Origin: Capitulum mitella
Taxonomy: Eukaryota; Arthropoda; Thecostraca; Pollicipedomorpha; Pollicipedidae
Direction of reading: 5' to 3'
DNA: 64,000 nt
NCBI GenBank assembly: GCA_030062745.1
Contig: CP099846.1
Location: 30,337,350-30,401,349, forward strand
Position 1 is the first letter of the stretch; each line of letters opens with the position of its first letter. The notes under the pieces were generated by a model. That model was not told the origin of the DNA, searched no databases, and was given only the letters and a program-made list of their open reading frames with translations. The position numbers were made by a program, and so were the translations under genes. Of the stretch, positions 11,797 to 22,500 are shown in pieces.

Positions 11797-13549
11797 CATG
11801 TCCTCTCGGGACCCCCCGAGGGGTGTCCCCGAAACCGGGTGGTGTCCCTCGGGCGGCACGTCTGTCCCCCGAGTCTCTGCCGCCTCTGGACGAGCCGTTC
11901 ATTTTCCTGCGACCCGTTGAGGGTCGCTTTACCAAAAACCCGTTCGCCCTCAAGAGGGAGCTCGATTCTACCCTGGGTCCGGTCCGCACCGCCAAGGTGG
12001 TGCCGTCCGGATCCATCCTGATCCAGACACGACATCAAGCCCAAACACACAAGATCATGGGTCTGACCTCTTTCCTGGGGATCGCTGTGTCCCCGGAAGT
12101 GGCATCTTCCCTGAATGCCACTATGAGCACCTTGTATGCCCCTGAACTGTCTGACTTATCTGAGGAGGAACTCCTGGCCCTGCGACTCCTGGCAGACCCA
12201 GGGGGTCTGCCAGGTGTCTCGACCCCCTTCCGGAGGACGGGGCCCGGCCCCAACCATCAGGGTGGCCTTTTGGGGTCCCCGCCTCCCTCAGCATATTTAT
12301 GCTGGCTATTTCCGCCTCGCAGTCGGACCGTTTGTGCCCGCCCCCAGACGATGCCGGCACTGCCAGCGGTACAGTGACATTGACAAAACCTGCCGGTCAA
12401 AAACACCCACCTGCGGCATGTGTGCGGCTGCCCGTGATACTCGGGTGTGCCCTCAGGACGCTCCCAGACTGTGTGCCGTTTGCGGTGGACCTCACCATGT
12501 TTGGGACGCCGGCTGCCCAGGTTGGGTCTACTTCTGCCAGAGGGAGGCCGAGAAGGTCGAGAGGCGCCTTCGTCCCTCAGACCTCCCCCTCCGCGGCCCC
12601 CAAGAGTGGCCGACGCCTAATAAGGCCCACGGAACCCGCCTTCCCCGGCCCCTCTCAGGCAGACAGGACCCGCGAGGAGGATCCTGCCCCCTCTACGCGA
12701 GGCCCTCGTCCTCGCTCCCGGCCGGACCCACTCCCGGCCCCCTCAGTGGCCCAGCCTAATGTGGCTCTGAGCCCGCCCTCCGGAGCTCGTCAGGGAGCGA
12801 CTCCTCTCCTAAAGGGGCCGGGCCTGCACCGTGGCCACGTGTCTCCGGTCCTGGAGGAGCCGGGCCTGCACCGTGACCACGTGTCTCCAGTCCTGGAGGA
12901 GCCGGGCCTGCACCGTGACCACGTGTCTCCAGTCCTGGAGGAGCCGGGCCTGCACCGTGACCACGTGTCTCCGGTCCTGGAGGAGCCGGGCCTGCACCGT
13001 GACCACGTGTCTCCGGTCCTGGAGGAGCCGGGCCTGCACCGTGACCACGTGTCTCCGGTCCTGGAGGAGCCGGGCCTGCACCGTGACCACGTGTCTCCGG
13101 TCCTGGAGGAGCCGGGCCTGCACCGTGACCACGTGTCTCCGGTCCTGGAGGAGCCGGGCCTGCACCGTGACCACGTGTCTCCAGTCCTGGAGGAGCCGGG
13201 CCTGCACCGTGGCCACGTGTCTCCAGTCCTGGAGGAGCCGGGCCTGCACCGTGGCCACGTCTCTCCAGTCCTGGAGGAGCCGGGCCTGCACCGTGGCCAC
13301 GTGTCTCCGGTCCTGGAGGAGCCGGGCCTGCACCGTGACCACGTGTCTCCGGTCCTGGAGGAGCCGGGCCTGCACCGTGACCACGTGTCTCCAGTCCTGG
13401 AGGAGCCGGGCCTGCACCGTGGCCACGTGTCTCCGGTCCTGGAGGAGCCGGCTCGACACCGCCTCCACACGTCTGCTGTGTTCGACAGGCACGTAAAACA
13501 GACCAAGCATGTCAAGGGGCATAGAGGCAATAATTTGATTCAAGAGTGA
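11797..13549 (+). pseudogene. I-clade LINE ORF1 (gag-like) with zinc knuckles, frameshifted
   Basis: The N-terminal part (11823-~12240, PVEGRFTKNPFALKREL, SDLSEEELLALRLL) is in one frame. The middle (~12240-12590) is in the next. It holds CRHCQRYSDIDKTC, CGMCAAARDTRVC and CAVCGGPHHVWDAGC, a triple CCHC cluster typical of I-clade gag. The proline-rich tail and 42-bp repeat are in the third frame, from ~12560 to TGA at 13547-13549. So there are at least two frame changes. No endonuclease or reverse transcriptase follows, so this is a gag-only fragment. ORF1 proteins of this type bind LINE RNA. Confidence 0.75.
12821..13450 (+). repeat. 42-bp minisatellite, 15 units, inside gag tail
   Basis: Fifteen head-to-tail units of 42 bases encode GLHR(D/G)HVSPVLEEP. 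Variation is limited to D/G (gac/ggc) and a synonymous ccg/cca. A sixteenth degraded unit follows (ARHRLHTSAVF). The unit length is a multiple of three and has no stop in several frames, so long open frames appear on both strands. Confidence 0.97.
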
Positions 13550-14755
13550 ATTTTCAGGAGTGAGCCCTATCCAGTGCTACTGGGGTGCACATGTACTCCA
13601 GGCGGTCACATTGATGACTGAGGGGCACTGCCCCCAGCGACCTTATGGCAGCCACGGGCCTGGTCCTCGAGGGTTTTCATAGGCTGTCATGTCATGGAGG
13701 ATAGCCACGGGCTGGCACCGTGGCTCAACTACCGTTCAGTTCTTTTATTTTTATTTCTTTATTTGCATTTGCTTTTGTTGTCGCTTTCTTTGTTATTGCT
13801 CAAGCCATCGAAGAGAGTGTTTTCGGGTGTAGTTCTTTGTAGTTCTTCGGCACGTTTATTGCCTCGGTTTTCATCTTGGTCTTGCTGAAAACTGAAAAGT
13901 CGTAAGAATCCCAGTTCTAAGTTGCGTTGCCCAGTCCTGGGATTTAGTGTCTCCAATTCAAGAACATCTGATATTTAATTTACCGTCTCTGCCAATCTGG
14001 TCTTCCAAAAGCGAAACTAAGAGAACTGTGTACGAAAAAGTAGCACTTTTTATGCAGCTTAGGGGTTATGAACCACCCCAAAAAAAGCCGTTAGCAGAGA
14101 TGAACACAAAAACAGTTTCGTAATAAATGATTGGTTGTGTAAACTCATGAGAGAATAATGAAAGGGCTTACGTAAATGCAAATAATGGTGTCTTCGAGCG
14201 TTTAAGTGCCTAGTTTCTTCTCTCATTTTTTCCAAAGTTCATTATCTCCGAAAAAGAATCCGACGTTGTCCTCCAAATCGATGTCCAACGCTGCCAGACG
14301 GCCTCCGATAAGAGGCAGAGAATTCAGGGCCGTGGCTAGAACGCGCCAGGTCGGACGGGACACAAAGCATGCGCGTGCTCTTCAGCGGCGAGAGAAAGAC
14401 CGGGCACGGCGATAATGTGCGCCAGAGGGCAGAAGGCTTAACGTTTTCAGAAGCTGCGTCGGCAGTCCAAAGGACCGTGTGGCAAAACCCAAAAGGTTTG
14501 GAACGCGAAGGAGCGGAAGAGGCATGACCCTCCCACTGTTCCTCATTTTTTTATCTGCAGGCTACGATGTTCTATGAAAAGAATGGCGTTGAAATCTGCC
14601 ACTGCTTTTCCATTGCATGCCATTCTTCTCCTTTCTTCTCGACACATTCACTTTTCGGGACTTTCTACACCTCTGGTAGATGTCCGTAAGCAGCATTTGG
14701 GAACACTCAAGCAATGCATTCAGGGTCATCACCACAAGATAAACGTCGTATGTCC
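13550..14755. other. no gene seen
   Basis: The first 200 bases may still be LINE-derived. A T-rich tract lies at 13740-13800. No supported frame. Confidence 0.4.
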
Positions 14756-14763
14756 TCTGGACC

Positions 14764-15101
14764 CAGGAACGTAGCCAGGGGAGGCATCGGGCCATCTGGC
14801 CTGGCATCAGGCATCGGGCATCTGGCATCCTGGCATCAGGCCCGATGCCAGAAGGCATCGAGCCACCCCCCCTCGAGCCAAGCTGTCTACACTAGATATT
14901 TAGCGATTTCGCAGCAATACAGGATAGTGATCACACACATCCTACAACAACGAACAACAGATGTTTTTTTCTGTGCCTTGAATACGGGCCCATTGCATAA
15001 AATTGCTGTTTTTATTCTATAAATTTCGTCACATGTCACTCGCATGTAACAAAATTTGCCATTTGCCCCCTCTTCCGATCAAATTCCTTGTTACGTGCCT
15101 G
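14764..15101 (+). mobile_element. hAT MITE, family with 51881 (copy 1)
   Basis: A 338-bp element with left end CAGGAACGTAGCCAGG and inverted right end CAGGCACGTAACAAGG. It is flanked by perfect 8-bp duplications TCTGGACC (14756-14763 and 15102-15109). The left part carries short GGCATC repeats absent from the partner. The shared core includes CTACACTAGATATTTAGCGAT. Confidence 0.85.
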
Positions 15102-15268
15102 TCTGGACCCGATTCTCATATGTGCTAGCAATTTAGTAGTGCCGGTAAGTATTCCCGTAATGATCGGCCTTTGATCTTAAAGTTAAGCATTCAAAATCTT
15201 TCGCCTGATTCGTAAAAAAACTTCGTCCTCCGGCTTTGATTGATGGGTTCATGTGTACACGTGACTAT

Positions 15269-15394
15269 GGGCGTAGGAACGTGGGAGCGCAGGGACCACG
15301 GCCCCGTCCCACTTTGGTGAAATTTAGCTTCAGCCCGGTGGGGAAAAAAGTCTTTGCCCCCCCCTCTCTACTCTTTCTGAGTGTTCCTACGCCC
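15269..15394. mobile_element. small MITE-like inverted repeat element
   Basis: GGGCGTAGGAAC at 15269-15280 and GTTCCTACGCCC at 15383-15394 form 12-bp perfect terminal inverted repeats around 102 bases of non-coding DNA. No clear target-site duplication. Confidence 0.6.
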
Positions 15395-18300
15395 CAGTTC
15401 GTGAAACCACATGTTCCTCAGTAAAGTCAGTCGGAGCTCTGCCCTGGTTAGAGTTCGAACCCACCTTGCCGGAGGCTGCCAGTCCTACATTTTTTTTTTA
15501 TTTAGGGCTGCCATAGCGCTGAGTTCGCTCGAGTCGCCGGCGCGTGTCTGGCGGCGGTCGCAGACCTCGGTCGCCGACTGGAGCGGACGCCGGCCGTCCG
15601 CAGAGCTCAAGTGTCGAGTGCATACGGGCAGACCGCTAGCAGGCAGCTTCTTTGAAAGCAGACACATTCCATCTCGAGGTAAGCCCTCTTTACGGGGAGA
15701 ACTTCGGTGATTGTTGTCCGGCCAGACAAATTTGGGCCAAAGTGAAAATATATATTAATACGTTTCATGTCATGGTCTAATGTGTCACGGGAATGTCATA
15801 AAAATGCAAAATCACATAAAACTGTATTATTTAAGACATAAAAGTGCACAAAATTATAACTGAAACGTAAAGTGACATAAAAACCCACGTAAAATTGCAT
15901 ACAAATGTCATGAGGAAATATCACAGGCAAGGTATAATATCACAGGCAGATAGGGCCAATGCTACGCTGACAGGCAAGATAGCCACATTGAAGGTATTAC
16001 ATCAACCTCCTTTTCATGTGCCATAGGTTGCAGCCCTGTACCCTTGCCCTGGTAGAGGTTTCCGGGAACCCCTTCATTGTTTCGTTAGAGGTGGGCGAAG
16101 CGCTTACATTATGTGTGTCATGCTTTCTGCACCTGCTGACAGATCAGTTTGATGTCGCACGGTATCGAAGACGTCCGTCGAACCGCGCACGGCCACTCTT
16201 TATTCTGGAAACTAAGAAAATTGCTTTAAGAAGCCAGTTATATAACATTGTCCATGGTACGGGAAATCGAGTGACGTGTAGACTGCAGTGATTAATGCAA
16301 GAGGATCATCATTAAAGAACGGTGGATACGGAGGCTGAGATGCGTTCGACGCCTTCGGTAAAATGCTAGTTTTTATATCGCTGTGGCTAAATACGAGAAG
16401 GGGTTTTCATCTCTTTTGTGAACAATCACTGTCTCATTGCACGTCTGACAGCACCAGAATAAACACAAATGAAAGAAATGATACGTTTTGAATCACCTAA
16501 CTTTCCGCTCAGAGTGTCCGAGAACACGGCTGGCCGCCAGCTGTCGACCGTATTCCGTCAGGGGCTGCGAAATACATAGACAGGTGCAAAACTTTCGAGG
16601 TTCTACCTTTCCCCTCAAACTGTGCCTCGTTTCGTTTCTAGTTCTTCTAATACCATTCATGAAAGGGCTGCGGCCGCGGCATTTTACCTGTTTCATCTGC
16701 GCCGCTTCAAGATACTGCATCGGTGTTTACATAAATATCGTTTTTACGCAGTAAAGGTCATGGTCTTTTGGCGGCTGAACAATGTTTACATTGCCTACCC
16801 TGGAATGCCGCACTGTTTTTCGTGTGTTAATGCACCGGCCGCCGGTAGCTGACATTTCATGTGTACGTAAATACAAATATTGTATTGCGCGCTGCTCAAT
16901 CTGAGCTAAGCAAACTAAGCAAAGGCGCCAAATTATCAAATCAAACGCAGTCAAACTAAGCAAAGGCGCCAGGAAAAATACAAACACTTAGTGGAAGACT
17001 GACAGGAGTGCATTAAATAACATCGCCACAGAGCCCAGCCAGCGAGACCACCGCCCGCGGGCAGCGCCTGATTCAGACTGGCCGGCATTCATGCCACGGG
17101 CGAGGTCAAGGTCGTGGCCTGACGTCGTTCTCTCAGTGCGCTTCAAACTGCCAGACAATGATCTTTTTATACTGGCTGACATCGACTGTTTCATCCTCGT
17201 TATTCCCGACCTTCCTCCTCAAAGGCCCTTCCATTCAGCACAGCTGAATACAGCTCTTATCTGGACTTTCATCCCGTTAGCTCCGCAATGAGCAATATTA
17301 ATCAAAGGAGCGCTATTCCAAAACCTGAACCAAAAAACCGAACGTTACGTCATGTTCGATTATAAATGCCATCACAATTTGTTTATGGTTTCCATTCAGT
17401 GAGGTCGCTGTTAAAAAATATATTCTTGTTGGTGAAGCGGGCTAATGAGCTCCGTCTTTGCAAAGCTCAAGAGCTGTTCCATATCTATGGCTGTTTTTTT
17501 CCATACGGATGAGAAAGAAATAAATGACAGGCGAATTGATCGACGAAACGCGCCTGTTTACGTTCGTTTCCATTTCTTAGCAGAGAATGCAGCGACTTGC
17601 TTTTTGGTGTTAACGTATGGTTCTATTCGTCGCTGGGCTGAGGGAGGGGCACTCCTGGCTGCCTGATCTTGGGTGAAGGTTAGAAAAAACGTTTTTATAG
17701 AAGGAAGTTAGACACTTACAATTGCTCAAATGTCAGTCGACAGGTTCAGTTATAAGCCTATATATTCCTTATAAGTATATAAGGAAGCCAGCAAGAGAGG
17801 GTAGGAGACACTTGACGGATCTCAGAGGGAAATTCTTCTCATGAAATTTGGCAGAATCATTGGCTCAGAAGCATGGTAGTCATCGGCCCCGTTCCCCTGT
17901 TCTTACGTTGATCGCAAAGTGCCAGCTGGATAAAGGCTGCCGCAACAATTTTGGGCGACTACTACGTAAATGTACGGGTCTGACACAGATTTCAATTCTC
18001 ATCGCCTTAAACTGCCTTTTTTATCAAGAACGGTGAAAAATCAGCATCGTCAGGCCGCAGAGCGCACCAGGTCGACGAAAGGTAATGCGGCAGTGTTGCC
18101 AAAAGCAGGGCAACACACGAGGCAGGCTGTAGCGCGTCGCGATAATTCCTTTCAGACGCGCGCACGGTTTCGGACGCAACGGACACGTACCGTAGGTGGC
18201 GGCGTGGTCGGCGCGGTTGGACGCGGTCAGTCTGTCTCGCAGTTGGGGTCCAGATGGCCGATCTGCACTTGTAAACATGTCTGTCAGTGGTTCCAAATTA

Positions 18301-19427
18301 GGGCACACGTGTGGTCGGTGTGCCCACCTGTTGCCGGCAGCGTTCAAAACGGACATCGACCCCACGAAAACGTCAGCAGCCGCGGTAACTTCCACGCGCA
18401 AACCAATGATCTTGAGAAAGGAGGCGAAGTCAAAAAAGCTGAGTAGCCTAGCCTAGCCCAAATTTCTAACGCGTTTTTGGGGAATTCGTCGGAACAGATC
18501 GGGAAAAGCGCGCTCCCTTAACCAATCTCTCTCTCTGTCTCCCTCCCTTCCGGATCTGGGCATGCTTTCACAATGGAGCAAGGCAGGATGTCGGAAGTGC
18601 ATCGTACGCTCATCGTTCTGACCATGTTGATGATTCATTTCCGTTGACCGCCGAACTGAATGTCTTGCGCAACTCGATCAGATCAGGCGTACCAATGAGG
18701 GAGAAGCTGGGACTGAGAGATCCAGCGATAGGTCGGACGCAGTCGGAGCAGGCGGCGAGGCCGACGAAATAATCCGGCGTCTGTTCCTCTCAGGGCAAAA
18801 CTAACAAACATATCATACCGCCGGCGGGTCCCGGGGTGGGGGAGGGGCATCGAGGTCATGCTCCCTCACCACTTTTCGCGAAAAAGGGATCACACGTCTT
18901 TTGGCCCCCTTTCCGGGCGGGAAAAACACTTTTGTTTGGGAAACATTTTTTTAAAACATGTTAGTTTTCGCAAATGGCAAAACGAAGATGCTAAAATCTG
19001 GGAAAAATATTTTGGAGTAAGTTAGGTTACACCGATGAAGATCTGCTGTCCCACCTCCCCCTGCTTAGCGCATGGCCTAAGTCCGTCCCTGTAGCCACTA
19101 TATGAACAACGATCCATGGCTTTAAACAAAACAGTCTTCATTCATCTGACCTGCCCTCGTCATCAGTCATTTGAAAGGCCAAAATGAATTAGCACTTAAG
19201 GATAGGTTGGTAGCTGTTTTTCAGACGGATTTATCATTTATTCGAGGCCTGTTTAATTTCAGGGAAGCATCTTCCGTTTTCCTTGAACTCTCACGGAAAA
19301 GAAGATCAGGGGTTGACCATCCTGAGAGCCCTCGAAGACAGAGTCTTCTAAGCATAGCTGTCATTGCAGCAAAAATCCCTGACGCAGTTGGAACGTGCTG
19401 AACAGTTCTGTTGACCTTGTCTTGCAG
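15395..19427. other. region upstream of creatinase, no gene seen
   Basis: Short open frames only. The promoter and any non-coding first exon of creatinase should lie here, but I could not fix them. GTTCGAACCCACC at 15450-15462 is a lone B-box-like word. Confidence 0.4.
16905..16975. repeat. local duplication CAAACTAAGCAAAGGCGCCA
   Basis: The 20-base phrase occurs twice, about 44 bases apart. Confidence 0.7.
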
Positions 19428-19436
19428 ACACGAGAC

Positions 19437-19583
19437 ATGTTTCTCGGAAATGCCGTAAGGTGGGCGAATGGATTTCCGCGGACCCGCCTGCCAGCGATTT
19501 CTGCTTTGTCCACTCGAAGCGCCTCCAACAACATCACCGAATTCGAGAACACTAGGACGATGTCCATCCAAAACGGCAAGAAG
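19437..19583 (+). CDS. creatinase exon 1 (leader and start of mature enzyme)
   Basis: This exon has 49 codons ending AAG, followed by donor GTAAAT. Residues 1-36 contain several Arg, Ser and Ala and hydrophobic residues with no Asp or Glu, which fits a matrix-targeting presequence (inference). The end, RTMSIQNGKK, aligns with the start of bacterial creatinase (KTLRIRNGDK). A pyrimidine-rich tract and TTGCAG end at 19427, so the exon may begin at 19428 with a 5' UTR exon upstream that I could not locate. Confidence 0.75.
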
Positions 19584-22500
19584 GTAAATCAAACTATTAG
19601 TAATGTTTGCGATAATGTGCGTCTTATAATCATGCAGTGTATGTGTAACGATCCATGTTGTGGTGATATGAAGAGGCGAAATACTACATCCGTAAAAATG
19701 TCATGGTGCATCGTTTTTCTCCTAAACTTTTTTGGGCAATTTGTGTGTCCTTTTAAATCTCGGATTGACCATATTTTACTGCCATCGTTTGCTCACTGTA
19801 TCCCCTAGCACCACGTAATCTCAAACGGCTTTGAGAGTGAAATCTGAAATGACTCCAGTCTCCCTTCAACAAGCCAGGGCCGGATCCAGGATTTCGCCAG
19901 GGGGCGAATGGTCAGAGCGTGCGTCCCTCCCTCTGCGTCAAATGTCATGTCTGTACCTGGTTCAGATGCCCCCTGCCCCTCGTAGCTTCTGGAAACTTTT
20001 TTTCCTGCTTTTTGGTGGTCTCGGACCGCCTGCTTTACCAGGGTCATCTTGTGGTCTCAGGATTCCTTTACAGTTTCACGTGTTCCTCAGGACGCCTCAG
20101 GCGATCCTTTGACAGTTTAAGGGGCACCTCGGGCCTTGGCAGTTTGACGGACACTTAAGGCATCTCGGGTTCCATCCTGGGGATTTTTTGCCGTCAAAGA
20201 AACCCCTCATACAGTAACAAGGGCCCCCTTTAAGTCTCTCTCTGCCGTGACAGAGGCGCCTTTGCCAATGCTGTGAGTCCTTTGACCGTTTCAGGAGGTG
20301 TCTGGACGTCTCGAGGCTTAGTAGTTTCGGGCAAGTTAGTTTTGGTCGTCTCAGTGGACCCGCTGTTGTCTTAGATGCTCTTCTTTTCGTCTCTAGGGAA
20401 CATTTTTGTCGTTTCAGGGGCCCTTTAGCAGTTATAAAATACATTTTGGCAATTTCAGTATCCCTGTGCAATGTCATGGGTCCTCTTAACGTATCCGGTA
20501 GTTTCCATGACTGTATCAGGGATCTTCCTCTGTTACATGGGGTACATGTCGCAAATTTTAAGGCCTCTCTAGCTGTATCAGGAGTTTTTGTTGGCGTTTT
20601 ATAGGCCTCCCTGGTAATCTCAGGGGGACCGTTTCTGTGCCAAAAACTTGCCTAATACAATCGGAGGCAGGGGCGCAGCCAGTCAAGGGTTTTGTGGTGG
20701 AGGGGACCTCGCACAGCGGTGGTCTTCCTGACTTTATGCGGACCCCTGGACAAAAATATTAACGTAAAATCTCACGAGAGGCTCGCAGAAGAGTATAGCC
20801 GGCTCAAAATTTCTGGCGCTGCGTGACCAGTGGTGAGCACGTATACTATGAGTGGGCCGCTTGAATAAAAACGGCTAATGAAAATTTTACGACAATGGAC
20901 GCTTGCCGTTCCTTGACTTTATTTGTTGCAACCAGTTAGCTCTTATCTGACTGATGCTGATGATCGCCACAAAAATATTTTTTTACTGGTGGCCTCCACA
21001 GCTGTCAGGGGGCCCCTCTGCAGGTCGCCAGGAGGCTCCTCTGCACGCCAGAGGGCCTCTCCACAGGCCGTAAACGAGCCCCTCTACGGGCCGACAGCGT
21101 TCCACAGGCGGTGGCAAGAGCCCCTGCATCTCAGCTGGGGCCCTTCATGCCGACGGGGGGGCCAGCTACAGGCAAGCAGGGGGCCGCTTATGACAGGCAA
21201 GGGGCCCTTACAGGCTGGCAGGGCCCCATGGGACACCAGGGATCACTCAGCAGGTCAGCAGGGGGCACTACAGGCGGCGACAAGGGTCCCTGTGTGTCAG
21301 AAGAGGTCCCATCATGTCGATAGGTGGCCAACTACAGGGGAACAACAAGTCCTTTCCGGTCGCCAGGTACCTTACAGGCCGGTAGGGCCCCATAGAACGG
21401 CAGGGGGTCCCACCACAGGCCAGCAGGGGTCCCGAAGGCTGGCAGGGGCCCACAGGACGGCAGGGAGCCCTGCAGACCGGCGGGAGGGCCCTACAGGCCG
21501 GTAGGGGCCCAAAAGACCGCCAGGAGGCCCCCACAGGCCGGCAGACATCCCTGCAGGCCAGAAAAAGCCCCACAGACTGGCAGGTGACCCTAAAGGCCGG
21601 CAGGGGCCCCTACAGCCCTTCAGGGAGCCCCCTACAGGCTGGCAGGGGGGCCCGCATATACCAGCAGGGGCGCCACAGACAGTCAGGGGGTCCCCTACAG
21701 GCCAACAGGGGTCTGTCTATGGGCTTGGATCTCTTTAGGCGGTCTCATGGACCTTTTGCCGAGTTGAGACCCCTCTTGCGTTCCCGGGGACCCTTGAAGA
21801 GTTCACAGGGACCTTCTATCCGCCTTAAGGGTCATTGTGCCGTATCAGGGTCTCATTATCACTCCCGGAGGCTCTCTGACAGTATCAGGAACTTTCAGCT
21901 TTTCACACGGGTCCGTGAGACCCATTTGGAGCTCCTGTGCCATTCCAGGGACCCCTTTACCGTCCTAGGGACTCGGTCCCCATCTTGACCGTGCCAGGGG
22001 CCCTGTGACCCTTCTTGCGGTCTCAGGGGCAAACTGTCATGTTCGGGCTCTGTTGTGGTCTCAAGAGCCATTTGGGAGCTTCAGAGGCCATTCCACGCAT
22101 GTCACAGATCATCTAACCCTTCCAGAGCCCCCCTGACTGCAACAAGAACCCGTCACGTTTTCACTGAAACCCCGTGAGCCTCATACGGTGCCCCTTCGGG
22201 GCCGGCCCGAGAGGGGCTCATTCGGGGCCCCTCTTGTGGGACTCCTTTTCAGGCCGGGGGGGGGGGGCATCGGTCCCATCGTTCTCCTTGGATCCGCGCC
22301 TGCAACAGGCATCAGTTTTGAGTTGTTAATTCACATTTAGAAAACACTTTCTTTGGAAGCTTTGTCAGAAAGCTAAGATCCTCCTTCCCTAGAATTAAGT
22401 TTTTGTTTTAATTGTTTTTCATCTTTGCTTGGGCACTAGACAGTCAGTGCGAATATAGCAAGCGAGGCGTTATGCTCGCGTTTCATTTCCTAAAATTTTG

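Larger units (their letters stand above)
19875..22302 (+). mobile_element. hAT-type non-autonomous element in creatinase intron 1
   Basis: The left end is CAGGGCCGGATCCAGG. The right end, read inward on the other strand, is CAGGCGCGGATCCAAG. The eight bases outside are CAACAAGC (19867-19874) and CAACAGGC (22303-22310), a 7/8 match as expected for an aged hAT target-site duplication. No transposase is visible. The interior is almost wholly degenerate ~30-bp repeats. A run of G (about 22257-22267) sits near the right end. Confidence 0.7.

Noticed and set aside
12821-13450. CRISPR-like array
   Set aside because: The units are contiguous 42-bp copies with no unique spacers, in animal DNA.
12790-13543. 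Two ~245-codon reverse-strand frames and a 221-codon forward frame
   Set aside because: They are the 42-bp minisatellite read in other frames; the unit has no stop in those frames.
15440-15470. tRNA or SINE B box (GTTCGAACCCACC)
   Set aside because: No convincing A box at the right distance and no tRNA fold or second copy.
20923-21504. 193-codon forward frame
   Set aside because: It is the degenerate GGCCGGCAGGGG array inside the hAT-type element, not a gene.
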